64,000 nucleotides of DNA from Synechococcales cyanobacterium GL140_1_metabinner_5_sub (lineage in GTDB: Bacteria; Cyanobacteriota; Cyanobacteriia; Cyanobacteriales; Chamaesiphonaceae). Each line of letters begins with the position of its first letter. Positions within the stretch are counted from its first letter, which is position 1. Below are positions 17,106 through 26,528 of the stretch, one piece after another. The position numbers and the translations under genes were made by a program. The DNA lies in NCBI GenBank assembly GCA_025359065.1, contig JANYHM010000008.1:1-64000 (forward strand). The letters run 5' to 3'. Under the pieces are notes generated by a model that ran no database searches, was not told where the DNA came from, and saw only the letters and a list, made by a program, of their open reading frames with translations.

Positions 17106-17837
17106 TTAACCAAATCGATAGCCAAAACCCCGTACTGTTAGCAAATAAACCGGATGGCTGGGATCTACTTCTATTTTGGAGCGCAGCCAGCGGATATGAA
17201 CATCTACTGTTTTGGTATCGCCCATAAAGTCAGCGCCCCAGACCCGATCGATCAACAAGTCTCGGGAAAACACCCGACGAGGATTTTGAATGAACAAGCT
17301 CAGTAAAGCAAACTCTTTGCGCGATAAAGCAATCTCTTCGCCCTTAATGGTCACGCGATACTGCTGGGGATAAATGATAATATCGCCAAATTCTACGGTT
17401 TCTTCTAGATCCGACTCTGGCGTGGCTGTTTGGGTGCGCCGGAGCAACGCACGGCAGCGGGCGCGCAGTTCTGGTAGACCAAAAGGCTTTACCAAGTAAT
17501 CATCAGCGCCCATTTCTAAACCAAGTACCCGATCGGCTTCTCGCCCCTTGGCGCTTAGCATTAAAATCGGTACGTCGTTGCCCTGGCGACGCAAAAACTG
17601 ACAAATATCAATGCCGTTGAGTCCCGGCAACATCAGATCTAGTACTATCAGGTCAATCTGGCTAGTTTCGTCCAAACTGTTGATTACTTCGATCGCCTGA
17701 TTGCCATCGCTGACAGCAACTACCTGGTATCCTTCCCCTCGTAGAAACTGACTGACTAGATCACGAATGGTTTTTTCGTCTTCTACTATTAAAATAGTAG
17801 GGTTAGAGTTGGCTGTGGCAGGGCTATACCTCGTCAT
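17106..17837 (-). CDS. OmpR/PhoB-family response regulator
   Basis: A 243-residue two-domain regulator. Receiver: acidic pocket VEDEKT, phospho-Asp in LIVLDLMLPG (near residue 64), Thr/Ser position LMLSAKG and Lys in LVKPFG. C-terminal winged helix: EIALSRKEFALLSLFIQNPR and TVDVHIRWLRSKIEVDPSHP, ending VRGFGYRFG. No kinase gene is adjacent. It is not the essential RpaB or RpaA type, whose receiver sequences differ; a PhoB/SphR-like or orphan role is possible. The terminator 17070-17104 also ends this gene. Confidence 0.88.
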   Translation of the reverse strand: MTRYSPATANSNPTILIVEDEKTIRDLVSQFLRGEGYQVVAVSDGNQAIEVINSLDETSQIDLIVLDLMLPGLNGIDICQFLRRQGNDVPILMLSAKGREADRVLGLEMGADDYLVKPFGLPELRARCRALLRRTQTATPESDLEETVEFGDIIIYPQQYRVTIKGEEIALSRKEFALLSLFIQNPRRVFSRDLLIDRVWGADFMGDTKTVDVHIRWLRSKIEVDPSHPVYLLTVRGFGYRFG

Positions 17838-17969
17838 ACAGATTTATAAAGTAAGGTTAGGTGGAGGTGGTTTCCCTAAGCTTGCTTTTATCATAGTTTC
17901 GGGCCGAAAGGTTAAAACTTTAACCACCTCCTAACCTCGACATAACTTTTCCTTAGTGGTCAAAATCCT

Positions 17970-19133
17970 GTGAAAATTACCCAAACTGTCCTTGTCGTTG
18001 GTGGACTTCATCACCTGAGCCAACGAGTGGTAAAACAACTGTGGCAAAAAGGCTATCAGCCCCGATTGATCGTGGGTGCTGCCGAGTTGACAACGGCTCG
18101 ATCGATCTTTCCCCAAGGGTTAGAGTTAGTAGTGGGGGAAGCCACTAGTTTGACTGGTGAAGACTGGCAAGGAGTGCAGGCCGTAATTTATTGTCCGGCC
18201 AAGGTCAATCAGCTAGAGCTGGATGCTTTTGTGCGATCGGCTAACCCCGAGCTGCCCAACAGCAATAATCGGGAGCTATTTGATTTCAGTGAAGCAGGTC
18301 AAGACTTGGTGGGTGCTTGGATGGCGGTGAACGATGGAGTGATGGGTGGGGTGAGTGAAAGTGGTTTACAGATTGTGAATGGCCGTGCTTTTTTTAAGGG
18401 CAATGTGTCAGTCGATCGGGGCGGTGGTTTCGCTTCGATTCGCACTCAAAATTTCAATCCGCCCCTAGACCTCAGCAATTATCAAGGGATTGCCCTAAAA
18501 GTCCGTGGCTCTGGGTCTGGGCAGCGCTACAAGCTCTTTCTGCGTCCTTCGGAGCAGTGGGATGGTATTAGCTACGGCTATTCTTTTGATACCAATGCCA
18601 ATTCTTTTACCGATCTGCGAATTCCCTTCAGTAACCTAATGCCGGTGAAGCGCGCCAAGATTGTGAATGATGCGCCAGCCTTAGAGCGTCGTCAGGTATC
18701 TTCGATTCAAATTATGCTCAGCAAGTTTGAGTACGATGGCGGTCTAAATCCTAGTTTTCGGCCAGGAGAATTTGAGCTGGAGCTGTGTTCGATCGGAGCT
18801 TATGGCGATCGGACTTTGCCCCAGTTAATTGTGGTGGCTCCACTCACTGACACCGAGGGAAATGTCGCCCAGGCATTAGCGGGCAGCGTGCGCCCTCATG
18901 CGCTGCTACATCCGTTGACGGTGGTGGACGCACCCGGTGGTCAGGAGCTAGATTTTAGTCTGACCAAGGCTCCTACTGGTACGGTAAGCAGCCCTGATTT
19001 AGCAGAGCTGTGCGTGCAGCTACTAAATATCCCTGAAGCCTGTCAGCGCACGATCAATGTCCAAGAGTACGGTCAACTGGGGGTCAATAATTGGTCAGCA
19101 ATGGTGGGGAAGGCGATGTCTGGAACACCCTGA
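17970..19133 (+). CDS. CIA30-domain protein with a degenerate SDR-like N-terminus
   Basis: A 387-residue protein, GTG start. The first 80 residues have a Rossmann beta-alpha-beta outline (VLVVGGLHHLSQRVVKQLWQ), but the Gly-rich NAD(P) loop GxxGxxG is replaced by GGLHHLS. Residues about 100-280 are the CIA30 domain (WMAVNDGVMGGVSESGLQIV, GGFASIRTQNF, FDTNANSFTDLRIPFS). The tail resembles the distal half of an SDR domain. Cyanobacterial and plant members insert CIA30 inside an atypical SDR. CIA30 in mitochondria assists complex I assembly; a role in NDH-1 or other assembly here is inference. Cofactor binding is doubtful. Confidence 0.8.
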   Translation: MKITQTVLVVGGLHHLSQRVVKQLWQKGYQPRLIVGAAELTTARSIFPQGLELVVGEATSLTGEDWQGVQAVIYCPAKVNQLELDAFVRSANPELPNSNNRELFDFSEAGQDLVGAWMAVNDGVMGGVSESGLQIVNGRAFFKGNVSVDRGGGFASIRTQNFNPPLDLSNYQGIALKVRGSGSGQRYKLFLRPSEQWDGISYGYSFDTNANSFTDLRIPFSNLMPVKRAKIVNDAPALERRQVSSIQIMLSKFEYDGGLNPSFRPGEFELELCSIGAYGDRTLPQLIVVAPLTDTEGNVAQALAGSVRPHALLHPLTVVDAPGGQELDFSLTKAPTGTVSSPDLAELCVQLLNIPEACQRTINVQEYGQLGVNNWSAMVGKAMSGTP

Positions 19134-19252
19134 AACATCAATTCCCATGATGGTAGTATTTGCCCAACGCTGAAGTTCATCACCTCCATGAAGATCCAGG
19201 CACGATTCACGGTAAGCTATAACCTTGTGGATACAAGTGATAGAGATTTATT

Positions 19253-19981
19253 GTGCGGAAAGTAATCATTGCTGGCAACTGGAAAATGTTCAAAACTCAA
19301 GCCGAAGCGGCAGAGTTTTTACAAGGGTTTTTGCCCTTAACCGAAACCACTCCAGAAGACCGAGAGATTGTCCTCTGTGTACCATTTACCGACCTAGCCA
19401 CAGTCAGCAAATTTCTCCATGGCAACCTAGTTCGACTGGGTGCCCAGAATGTTCACTGGGAAGCAGATGGTGCCTATACCGGAGAAATCTCAGCCCCAAT
19501 GCTACTCGAACAAGGCGTGCGCTACGTAATTATTGGCCATAGCGAACGTCGGCAATACTTTGGCGAAACGAATCAAACCGTCAACCTGCGTCTCAAAGCA
19601 GCTCAACAGCAGGGCTTAGTCCCTATTCTGTGTGTGGGAGAAACCAAAGAACAGCGCGATGCTGGCACCACCAAACAAGTCATTGCCGAGCAGCTAAAAG
19701 CCGGTTTAGTAGATGTAGACCTCAAGAAACTAGTCATTGCTTACGAACCAATTTGGGCGATCGGTACCGGTGACACCTGTGCAGCAGACGAAGCAAACCG
19801 CACAATCGGCGAAATCCGCGCCCAATTAACCAACTCTACTGTGAGCATTCAATACGGCGGCTCCGTTAAACCAGATAACATCGATGAAATTATGGCTCAG
19901 CCAGAAATTGATGGCGTATTGGTCGGTGGTGCTAGCCTAGATGCCCAGAGCTTTGCTCGCATTGCCAATTACCAAGGGTAA
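19253..19981 (+). CDS. tpiA: Triosephosphate isomerase
   Basis: Interconverts dihydroxyacetone phosphate and glyceraldehyde 3-phosphate in glycolysis and the Calvin cycle. A 242-residue TIM barrel with GTG start. Motifs: Asn/Lys catalytic AGNWKMFKT (residues 7-15), the His in GHSERRQYF, the catalytic Glu in [13 protein letters not shown] with loop 6, and the phosphate loop YGGSVKPDN and GVLVGGASL. Length is normal. The next gene starts 20 bp after the stop, so the two are probably cotranscribed. Confidence 0.96.
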   Translation: MRKVIIAGNWKMFKTQAEAAEFLQGFLPLTETTPEDREIVLCVPFTDLATVSKFLHGNLVRLGAQNVHWEADGAYTGEISAPMLLEQGVRYVIIGHSERRQYFGETNQTVNLRLKAAQQQGLVPILCVGETKEQRDAGTTKQVIAEQLKAGLVDVDLKKLVIAYEPIWAIGTGDTCAADEANRTIGEIRAQLTNSTVSIQYGGSVKPDNIDEIMAQPEIDGVLVGGASLDAQSFARIANYQG

Positions 19982-20000
19982 AATTAGCCCTAAAATTTCT

Positions 20001-20699
20001 ATGAGCCTGCCCCTTTCCACAGATATCGAATATACCTGTCGATCGAACATTAACCTCTACAGCTCCACTCAGGCCGAAGGTTTGGCCTCCCAGGTCGCAG
20101 CAGGCCGCAAGCTCAAAGTAATTGACACCAATGTCGAGAACCAAGTTATGCGAGTGCGATCAGTAGAAGACGACTATCCGGGTTGGTTACTAGTGAGAGA
20201 TTTGCGCCACCTAGAACCCAGCGTTTATTTCTATGAGCCATTGGTGATCGATCGCCCCAAAATCGCCCAGCGACTTTCAGGCATCATGGCTTTTGCCGAA
20301 GCAGCAATGGCAGTACCAAATCAATATTTGTGGGGCGGTACCGTTGCCCCCGACTACGACTGTTCTGGATTAATGCAGGCAGCCTTCATGTCTCAAGGAG
20401 TTTGGCTGCCCCGTGATTCTTACCAGCAAGAGGCTTTTGTCCAACATATTTCGATCGATGAATTAATACCTGGCGACCTGATCTTTTTTGGCACTCCCCA
20501 AAAAACCGACCATGTGGCCATGCACTTAGGCGATCGGCAGTACATTCACAGTTCTGGTGTCGAAATGGGTAGAAATGGCCTTGGCCTTGATTTACTCTCA
20601 GCAGATAACCCGGACAAAATTGGCTTAGGCTATTGGCGAAAGCTGCGCTGCTGCGGCAGAGTGATGAGCAGTTACCAAAGCCTGGGCTGTGGCCGCTAG
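20001..20699 (+). CDS. NlpC/P60 peptidoglycan endopeptidase with SH3b domain
   Basis: A 232-residue protein of the cyanobacterial gamma-D-glutamyl-diaminoacid endopeptidase type. The N-terminal SH3b domain (about 10-75) includes YTCRSNINLYSSTQAEG. The catalytic domain has the Cys in APDYDCSGLM (about residue 120), a His in TDHVAMHLG and a third polar residue region YIHSSG. Structures of Nostoc/Anabaena homologues show specificity for free muropeptides, so a role in peptidoglycan recycling is likely. There is no signal peptide, which agrees with a cytosolic role. ATG 20001 is preferred to an in-frame ATG inside tpiA. It lies 20 bp after tpiA. Confidence 0.9.
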   Translation: MSLPLSTDIEYTCRSNINLYSSTQAEGLASQVAAGRKLKVIDTNVENQVMRVRSVEDDYPGWLLVRDLRHLEPSVYFYEPLVIDRPKIAQRLSGIMAFAEAAMAVPNQYLWGGTVAPDYDCSGLMQAAFMSQGVWLPRDSYQQEAFVQHISIDELIPGDLIFFGTPQKTDHVAMHLGDRQYIHSSGVEMGRNGLGLDLLSADNPDKIGLGYWRKLRCCGRVMSSYQSLGCGR

Positions 20700-20736
20700 A
20701 GATAGATATCTAAGAAGGATATTAGGAGGTATCAGG

Positions 20737-21000
20737 ATGGCTCGCCGCTCGGAAACTACAGCCAATGTGCGCGTTACCGATCACTCTTGGCAAAGAGGAG
20801 TCATTGGTGGAGAAGTGCAAGCCGGAGATTTTACTTGGAAGTTTTGCTGGCGCTTTCGCGGCGAACGAGATAACTTATCGATCGAGCCTTCTTTGGGCAG
20901 AGCCTTGATCCAAGATGCCCTGCTGCGCTTTTTGCTTAAATGGGACTATCAGCTTGAAGCAGGTGGCGACTACACTTTTACTGTGCGAGCTAAATTTTAG
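20737..21000 (+). CDS. DUF3146-type cyanobacterial protein
   Basis: An 87-residue protein: [20 protein letters not shown], then [15 protein letters not shown] and [20 protein letters not shown], ending [16 protein letters not shown]. This pattern is what I know as DUF3146, found in cyanobacteria without a known role. Start ATG 20737 is set by a strong ribosome site, AGGAGGT, nine bases upstream; an earlier in-frame ATG inside the previous gene is rejected for that reason. The order NlpC/P60-DUF3146-efp-accB is compact and on one strand. Confidence 0.7.
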   Translation: MARRSETTANVRVTDHSWQRGVIGGEVQAGDFTWKFCWRFRGERDNLSIEPSLGRALIQDALLRFLLKWDYQLEAGGDYTFTVRAKF

Positions 21001-21085
21001 GTTGAAAATCTCCAAATCGAGATTTTTCGGCTCTACTGCCCACACACTGATAAAATTAGAAGCTGACTATTTTCTTCACCAACTC

Positions 21086-21649
21086 ATGATCTCCAGCAAT
21101 GACTTTCGGCCCGGTGTTTCAATCGTATGGAATAATAGCGTCTGGCGAGTAGTAGAATTTCTGCACGTCAAACCCGGTAAGGGAGCAGCCTTCGTGCGCA
21201 CCAAACTCAAAAATGTCCAGTCAGGCAACACCGTGGAGCAGACCTTCCGAGCAGGTGAAACCATGCCCCAAGCCAATCTGGAAAAGAGCACCATGCAGCA
21301 CACCTACAAAGAAGGTGATCAGTTCATTTTCATGGACATGGAATCTTATGAAGAAGCCACCCTCACCGAAAAACAAATCGGCGATCGAGTAAAGTACCTC
21401 AAAGAAGGTATGGAAGTCAGCGTAGTGCGCTGGGGTGAGCAAGTGTTGGAAGTAGAACTGCCTAACGCCGTAGTACTAGAAGTCACCCAAACCGACCCCG
21501 GTATGAAGGGAGACACAGCCACTGGCGGCAACAAGCCAGCGATTGTTGAGAGTGGTGCTCAGGTGATGGTGCCTTTGTTTATTACCATTGGTGAAAAAAT
21601 CAAGATCGACACTCGCACTGATACTTACCTCGGTAGAGAAAAAGAATAG
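21086..21649 (+). CDS. efp: Translation elongation factor P
   Basis: A 187-residue three-domain factor that relieves ribosomes stalled on polyproline. It starts [20 protein letters not shown]. The tip of domain I is [15 protein letters not shown], where the Lys in the PGKG loop reaches the peptidyl-transferase centre. Domain III has the usual YLGREKE end. Longer in-frame starts upstream fall inside the preceding gene and lack ribosome sites; ATG 21086 matches the family. accB follows 45 bp later, a pairing conserved in many cyanobacteria. Confidence 0.96.
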   Translation: MISSNDFRPGVSIVWNNSVWRVVEFLHVKPGKGAAFVRTKLKNVQSGNTVEQTFRAGETMPQANLEKSTMQHTYKEGDQFIFMDMESYEEATLTEKQIGDRVKYLKEGMEVSVVRWGEQVLEVELPNAVVLEVTQTDPGMKGDTATGGNKPAIVESGAQVMVPLFITIGEKIKIDTRTDTYLGREKE

Positions 21650-21694
21650 CTGGGCTATCTCCCTGTGACAGTATAAAACTGTGGTAATACATAT

Positions 21695-22141
21695 ATGTCG
21701 ATAAACTTTCAAGAGCTGCGCGAGCTAATCGCGGCGATCGCCAATACTGATGTGGTGGAGCTAAATTTAAAAAACGCCGATTTTGAGCTGGCCGTGAAAA
21801 AGAATCCCGGGGTCGTGACCACGGTAGTTTCTACACACAACGCCCCTCAGCCCGTCCTGGTCTCGCCGATTGAGTTAGTGGCACCTGTGGTAGATAAAAA
21901 GTGGGTGGAAGTGAAGTCTCCGATGGTGGGTACCTTCTATCGTGCCCCAGCTCCTGATGAACCGTCTTTTGCTGCTGTAGGCGATCGGATTACGATGGGT
22001 CAAACGATTTGTATCATCGAAGCTATGAAACTAATGAATGAGCTAGAAGCTGAAACCAGTGGCCAAGTGATGGAAATCTTGGTAGAAAATGGTCAACCAG
22101 TGGAGTTTGGCCAAATCTTAATGTATGTGAATCCGAGCTAA
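21695..22141 (+). CDS. accB: Biotin carboxyl carrier protein of acetyl-CoA carboxylase
   Basis: A 148-residue carrier for the first step of fatty-acid synthesis. The N-terminal helical part is INFQELRELIAAIANTDVVE. A flexible linker follows (about 45-70), then the biotinyl domain with the thumb and the biotinylated Lys in EAMKLMNELEAE (about residue 111). It follows efp and is closed by a strong terminator. The partner subunits accA, accC and accD are not in the window. Confidence 0.95.
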   Translation: MSINFQELRELIAAIANTDVVELNLKNADFELAVKKNPGVVTTVVSTHNAPQPVLVSPIELVAPVVDKKWVEVKSPMVGTFYRAPAPDEPSFAAVGDRITMGQTICIIEAMKLMNELEAETSGQVMEILVENGQPVEFGQILMYVNPS

Positions 22142-22160
22142 ATTTATTGGTCTTGATAGT

Positions 22161-22189
22161 AAAACCCCTACAGTTGCGCAGGGGTTTTT
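22161..22189. terminator. Intrinsic terminator after accB, probably bidirectional
   Basis: AAAACCCCT (22161-22169) pairs with AGGGGTTTT (22180-22188) around a 10-base loop, with one more T following. It lies between accB (+) and the GerMN gene (-) and can serve both. Confidence 0.85.
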
Positions 22190-22214
22190 GGTGAATATTA
22201 ATTTTAACAGTTCG

Positions 22215-22928
22215 CTATTGAGCGCCTTGAATCGAACTAAAGTCTTTCTTTAAACTGCTGCGAGTCATAGGCTGATCTAACTCCAAGCCACCCAATTCTT
22301 TTAGCTCCTCACCATTAACCGATAACCACACCTTCGCGCGAGGGTCTAAAGCTGTAGCGGTATAAATCACCTGAGCCAAACGACTTTGCAAGGAAGCCGC
22401 TCCAGCAGATTTGCCAAACTCTTCCGATAAGTCTACCCGAACCCCATTTTTATCTGCCTTGAGACCAAGCAATCTAGTTCCGGCTGGAATAGCGGAGGAA
22501 GTTTTACTCTTAGGATTCTTCTCAGAAGTTTTGGTGTTGAGCATTTCGCCAAAAGCCGCTTGTAAATTTTCCTCAGCAGTGCGAGTAGTCTTCTTCACGG
22601 TCAAGTCGCTAGGAACTACTTCAATCCCCTTATCGGTAAGCTGCACCTTGTTGATTTTAACGCTGTGCTCTGGAATCGGGATTGGTTCTACAGACGGCAC
22701 TTGCTGTACCGGTGGTTCAACCTGAGGTGGAATAGGGTTTAAAGGAGGTGCTGGTGGAGGTGTTTGTGGTTGCACTGCTACTGGTGAATTGCCATTTTTA
22801 GGATCAATTTCCACCGTGCCACTAAACTTCACCCCTGGCCGAGGCATTAACACCGACACCCCAATTCCAGCAACCACAGCTCCAGCGGCGACCGCTGCTG
22901 CCAGTGTTTTAGGATTCATTTGTTTCAT
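22215..22928 (-). CDS. GerMN-domain membrane-anchored protein
   Basis: A 237-residue protein with an N-terminal membrane segment (LAAAVAAGAVVAGIGVSVLM), a Pro-rich spacer (about 48-85, PQTPPPAPPLNPIPPQ), and a GerMN domain (about 100-225: NLQAAFGEMLNTKT, GTRLLGLKADKNGVRVDLSE, LAQVIYTATAL, VWLSVNGEEL). GerMN occurs in spore GerM and in many envelope proteins, probably as a protein- or glycan-binding module. The domain should be periplasmic. It is convergent with accB and shares the terminator between them. Confidence 0.82.
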   Translation of the reverse strand: MKQMNPKTLAAAVAAGAVVAGIGVSVLMPRPGVKFSGTVEIDPKNGNSPVAVQPQTPPPAPPLNPIPPQVEPPVQQVPSVEPIPIPEHSVKINKVQLTDKGIEVVPSDLTVKKTTRTAEENLQAAFGEMLNTKTSEKNPKSKTSSAIPAGTRLLGLKADKNGVRVDLSEEFGKSAGAASLQSRLAQVIYTATALDPRAKVWLSVNGEELKELGGLELDQPMTRSSLKKDFSSIQGAQ

Positions 22929-23078
22929 TGCTCTGACTCCACCACAAAAAATATATTGAATGCTTGAACGGAATTATGTAACATCTGGTGACTCTCCGAT
23001 CTTATCAAATTCTAGCTGTTTCGACAGCCGAAAAATAGCCGAAAAAACCATATCAAACAACCGCCGATTATTATCGAA

Positions 23079-23894
23079 TTATCTTGGTTTTTGTCCTGGT
23101 GGCAGTTGAAAACGCACAAAGGTAGCGAGTTCCAATCTTTTATCCACCATTTTTACATTCAGAATTCGAGCAGTTAAACCAGCACTTTCTAGTACCGCTA
23201 AATCGGCTTGATTATTCACGCTATCAACAACGCTTTGTAAGACAAAGCCCGGTAGCGGAATCCGGTTTACCGTCCCCTGAGTATTAGTGAGCTTAATCTT
23301 GCGACCACCACTAATTTCTACCCCGGTTTCTAAGTCTAAGTCCAAGCGGTTCTTAGCATTAGCTCCATCGGTCAAACTCATTTGAAAACCTAGGCGGTTG
23401 CCAGCCAAAAAGTGTACTTGAGGATTCTCTACTTTATAGATGATTCCCGCTGAACCACCAAAAACCGCTAAGCCTTTGCTGACAATTTCCTGTACCCGGT
23501 TGAGCACTTCCACAGACTTTAGTGCTTTATTTAAATCACTTTCTGTCAAAGAAATCTTCACGCCTGCCTGCAATGGCCGAGGCAAAGATTCTAGCCGAAT
23601 CTTACTCGGATCACCCTGGAGCAACTTCGGATCGATCGAAATAGGGTCGGTTTCTAATTCAAAACCATCAATTCGTAGCTCCTTAGTCAGCCACAGACCC
23701 TTAGCCGACATCCGCACCCGATCGGCCTTGCCGTTGAGAATCTGTAAATTGGGAGCATTGTCAATGCGCACCTGGATATTTTCTACCCGATTCACTCGCG
23801 CAGTAACAGCGCTTTCTACAGCCTTATCAGCTACAATCCCACCCAAAGACAGAGCAGATAAAAAGCCCGTCAACAACGCAGTGATTAATTCCAC
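23079..23894 (-). CDS. DUF2993/LmeA-family lipid-binding-like protein
   Basis: A 271-residue protein with a hydrophobic N-terminus (LITALLTGFLSALSLGGIVA). The body has ARVNRVENIQVRIDNAPNLQ, GLWLTKELRIDGFELETDPI and LPGFVLQSVVDSVNN, a pattern of cyanobacterial DUF2993 proteins. The related LmeA of mycobacteria binds phosphoinositides, so lipid binding at the envelope is a reasonable guess. A GGAGTG ribosome site lies just upstream. It runs in the same direction as proS upstream and the GerMN gene downstream. Confidence 0.75.
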   Translation of the reverse strand: MELITALLTGFLSALSLGGIVADKAVESAVTARVNRVENIQVRIDNAPNLQILNGKADRVRMSAKGLWLTKELRIDGFELETDPISIDPKLLQGDPSKIRLESLPRPLQAGVKISLTESDLNKALKSVEVLNRVQEIVSKGLAVFGGSAGIIYKVENPQVHFLAGNRLGFQMSLTDGANAKNRLDLDLETGVEISGGRKIKLTNTQGTVNRIPLPGFVLQSVVDSVNNQADLAVLESAGLTARILNVKMVDKRLELATFVRFQLPPGQKPR

Positions 23895-23960
23895 CCCACA
23901 CTCCTGTTAAATGTTCAGATATCAATACGGCTAGCAAATTGTAAAATTTTTTGGTGGGAA

Positions 23961-23982
23961 GATGGAGAAACACTTCTCCATC
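23961..23982 (-). terminator. Hairpin downstream of proS, possible terminator
   Basis: GATGGAGAA (23961-23969) and TTCTCCATC (23974-23982) make a perfect 9-bp stem with loop ACAC, extendable by GGGA/TCCC with bulges. It is 125 bp past the proS stop and upstream of the DUF2993 gene. It lacks an immediate T run, so it is only a candidate terminator. Confidence 0.4.
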
Positions 23983-24107
23983 CCTCTCAAAACGTGATGA
24001 TGACACCCTAATTAATCACGCCAACCAGTTTAGCATGACTAGCCCCTAGATAAATACAGATAAGTATTGTCATCAAATAAATTTTCACCCCAGAATTTCC
24101 ATCAAAA

Positions 24108-25907
24108 TTACCCAATACTCGCAGCAATCCAAGAGCGAATTACCCCTTGCACTTCAGGGACGGGGATTTCTTGAGATTGTTTCGTCGATCGGGTAACTAC
24201 CTCCACCTGGCCACTTTGCAGCGATCGACCGGTGACAATGCGGTAGGGAATGCCAATTAAATCAGCATCTTTAAATTTCACCCCTGCTCGCTCATCTCGA
24301 TCGTCCAAAATGGTCTCGATGCCCGCTGCATTTAGCTCTTGATAGAGCTGTTCTGCCGCCGCCATCTGAGCAGCATCGGTCACATTGGGCACACAGATAA
24401 TTACCTGATAAGGAGCGATCGCCACCGGCCAAATAATGCCGTCTTTGTCATAGGACTGCTCTACCGCCGCTTGGGCTAGCCGCGAAACTCCAACTCCATA
24501 GCAACCCATAACCAATGGCTGTTCGGTGCCTTGTTCGGTAGTAAAAGTTGCACCCATGGCCTCGGAGTATTTGGTGCCAAGCTGGAAAATATGCCCAACC
24601 TCGATGCCTCGGGCTGTTTCTATGGTTTGGCTCGGATCATGGATAGCTCGATCGCCCACCAGTGCCGTGCGGACATCTACCTGAACAGGCAAGGGATAAT
24701 CTGTATTCCAGTTGGCTCCGGTTATGTGATGGCCAGGGCGATCGGCTCCAGTCACAAAGTTAGTCAAACTAGCCGCAGTGTGATCTACTAAGCGGAGGAT
24801 TTTTGCTGTTACTGTACCGGGTTTAACACAATCATCACCTATCCCTGGTGAAATATAACCCAAGGGCAGCGGCTGAGCGACCCATTTACTCATGGCTTCG
24901 CTATCGGGTACCACCAAACCAATAATGGTCTTGGCCTGATAATCCGCAGCGCGTTTGCTGAGTTCGTTGGTGAGCTTGACCTCGTTCACTTTTTGGTCGC
25001 CGCGAATGCTGACCAGCACAATTACCGTGGTGCCATTGTCGTATGTGGCTTGATATAAAACATTTTTGACGATCGAGCTAGCCGCGCATTTCAAGACCGC
25101 TGTGAGTTTTTCGATTGTGTCGCTGGCTGGGGTGGCCACTTCTTCTCTACTAGTAAAGATCGAAGCTACCGCATCGGCGGGCAAAGAAACCGCTTTTTCC
25201 GCATTGGCCGCATACTGACCATCAGCGGTGTAGAGCACATCATCTTCACCGGCATCAGCCAGCACCATAAATTCTTGAGAACCAGAACCACCGATCGCCC
25301 CCGAATCGGCATCTACTGCTCGGAACTTTAGGCCACAGCGACGCAGCATATTGCTATAGGCCACGGCCATTTCTTGATAGGTTTCTTTCAGGCTTTCTTC
25401 GTTGGCATGAAAAGAATAGGCATCTTTCATGATGAATTCCCGCCCCCGCATCAAACCAAAACGAGGACGAATCTCGTCCCGAAATTTGCTCTGAATTTGA
25501 TAGAGGTTTTGGGGCAACTGCCGATAGGATCGAATCATATCTCTAGCCACCGCTGTAATCACTTCTTCATGGGTGGGCCCTAGGGCAACTTCTCGCTGTT
25601 GCCGATCGGTGAAAGCAAACATAATGCCTTCAGATTTGGTATAAGTATCCCAACGGCCAGACTGCTGCCAGAGTTCGGCGGGCTGAAGCTGCGGTAACAG
25701 ACACTCTTGGGCACCGGTCGCATCCATTTCTTCTTGGACAATTCGCCGCACTTTATTGAGTACTCGCCACATTAAGGGCAGGTAAGCATATAGTCCGCTG
25801 CCGATCCGGCGAATATAGCCTGCACGCAGCAGCAGCTTGTGGCTAGGAATTTCGGCTTCTGCCGGTTCTTCGCGCAGGGTGACAAAAAGGCTCTGAGAAA
25901 GTCGCAT
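24108..25907 (-). CDS. proS: Prolyl-tRNA synthetase, bacterial type with editing insertion
   Basis: A 599-residue class II synthetase. Motif 1 region starts [20 protein letters not shown]. Motif 2 is around [17 protein letters not shown] and MKDAYSFH. The editing (INS) domain occupies about residues 225-400, and motif 3 is in [20 protein letters not shown]. The C-terminal anticodon domain ends SWIAASIG. The length fits the prokaryote-type ProS, which edits mischarged Ala-tRNAPro. It is divergent from psbU with 158 bp between starts. Confidence 0.96.
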   Translation of the reverse strand: MRLSQSLFVTLREEPAEAEIPSHKLLLRAGYIRRIGSGLYAYLPLMWRVLNKVRRIVQEEMDATGAQECLLPQLQPAELWQQSGRWDTYTKSEGIMFAFTDRQQREVALGPTHEEVITAVARDMIRSYRQLPQNLYQIQSKFRDEIRPRFGLMRGREFIMKDAYSFHANEESLKETYQEMAVAYSNMLRRCGLKFRAVDADSGAIGGSGSQEFMVLADAGEDDVLYTADGQYAANAEKAVSLPADAVASIFTSREEVATPASDTIEKLTAVLKCAASSIVKNVLYQATYDNGTTVIVLVSIRGDQKVNEVKLTNELSKRAADYQAKTIIGLVVPDSEAMSKWVAQPLPLGYISPGIGDDCVKPGTVTAKILRLVDHTAASLTNFVTGADRPGHHITGANWNTDYPLPVQVDVRTALVGDRAIHDPSQTIETARGIEVGHIFQLGTKYSEAMGATFTTEQGTEQPLVMGCYGVGVSRLAQAAVEQSYDKDGIIWPVAIAPYQVIICVPNVTDAAQMAAAEQLYQELNAAGIETILDDRDERAGVKFKDADLIGIPYRIVTGRSLQSGQVEVVTRSTKQSQEIPVPEVQGVIRSWIAASIG

Positions 25908-26065
25908 AGTGCCAGTGAAATAAATGAATGTTCATCATAGCAGGGGGATAGATAGCAGGTTAAAATTTTGGCAATTATTTGGCCTTGGTACCCAGATGAT
26001 CGGCTAAGATGGATTGGGCACCTGTGGCCGCTTATTATAATTTAAAGATAAATTGGAGAAAATAT

Positions 26066-26461
26066 ATGAAACAGCTAATTCGGATAGCGATCGCTTTTTG
26101 CCTCTGTCTAGCCTTGACGGTAGGTTTTGCGGCTCCTTCCTGGGCAGAAACCGATACTGCCGTGATCACTCAGGGTAGCAATAAGGCTGACTCTAAGCTG
26201 GGTACCGAATTCGGTAAAAAAATTGATCTCAACAATACCAATGTGCGGGCTTTCCGCAAGTATCCGGGACTGTATCCTACTTTGGCCAAAAAGATTGTCA
26301 ATGGCGCTCCTTACAAGTCGGTAGAAGATGTCTTGGCTTTACCTGAACTCAGCGCGAACCAGAAGTCTTTGCTAGAAAGTAATTTAGACAACTTTACTGC
26401 CACCAGCACCGACGATACTTTCAACGAAGGCGGCGATCGGTATAACAACGGCTATTACTAA
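26066..26461 (+). CDS. psbU: Photosystem II 12 kDa extrinsic protein PsbU
   Basis: Stabilises the oxygen-evolving Mn cluster on the lumenal side of photosystem II. The 131-residue precursor has a signal peptide ([21 protein letters not shown]). The mature part is [20 protein letters not shown], then [20 protein letters not shown] and [18 protein letters not shown], with the helix-hairpin-helix-like fold of PsbU. Start ATG 26066 is fixed by GGAGAA upstream and by the signal peptide. A perfect terminator follows. The C-terminal tail DRYNNGYY is slightly longer than usual. Confidence 0.93.
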   Translation: MKQLIRIAIAFCLCLALTVGFAAPSWAETDTAVITQGSNKADSKLGTEFGKKIDLNNTNVRAFRKYPGLYPTLAKKIVNGAPYKSVEDVLALPELSANQKSLLESNLDNFTATSTDDTFNEGGDRYNNGYY

Positions 26462-26476
26462 ACTTTTAGTGTCTGC

Positions 26477-26511
26477 AAAAAAAGTCCCAGTCAATAGCTG
26501 GGACTTTTTTT
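26477..26511. terminator. Bidirectional intrinsic terminator (psbU / fasciclin)
   Basis: AAAAAAAGTCCCAG (26477-26490) pairs perfectly over 14 bases with CTGGGACTTTTTTT (26498-26511) around a 7-base loop. The A and T runs allow termination in both directions. Confidence 0.92.
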
Positions 26512-26528
26512 AATTGTTCACCAACAGC

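Noticed and set aside
17106-17837. Assignment of the response regulator as RpaB or RpaA
   Set aside because: The receiver and linker sequences differ clearly from those regulators as I know them; only the OmpR/PhoB family is supported.
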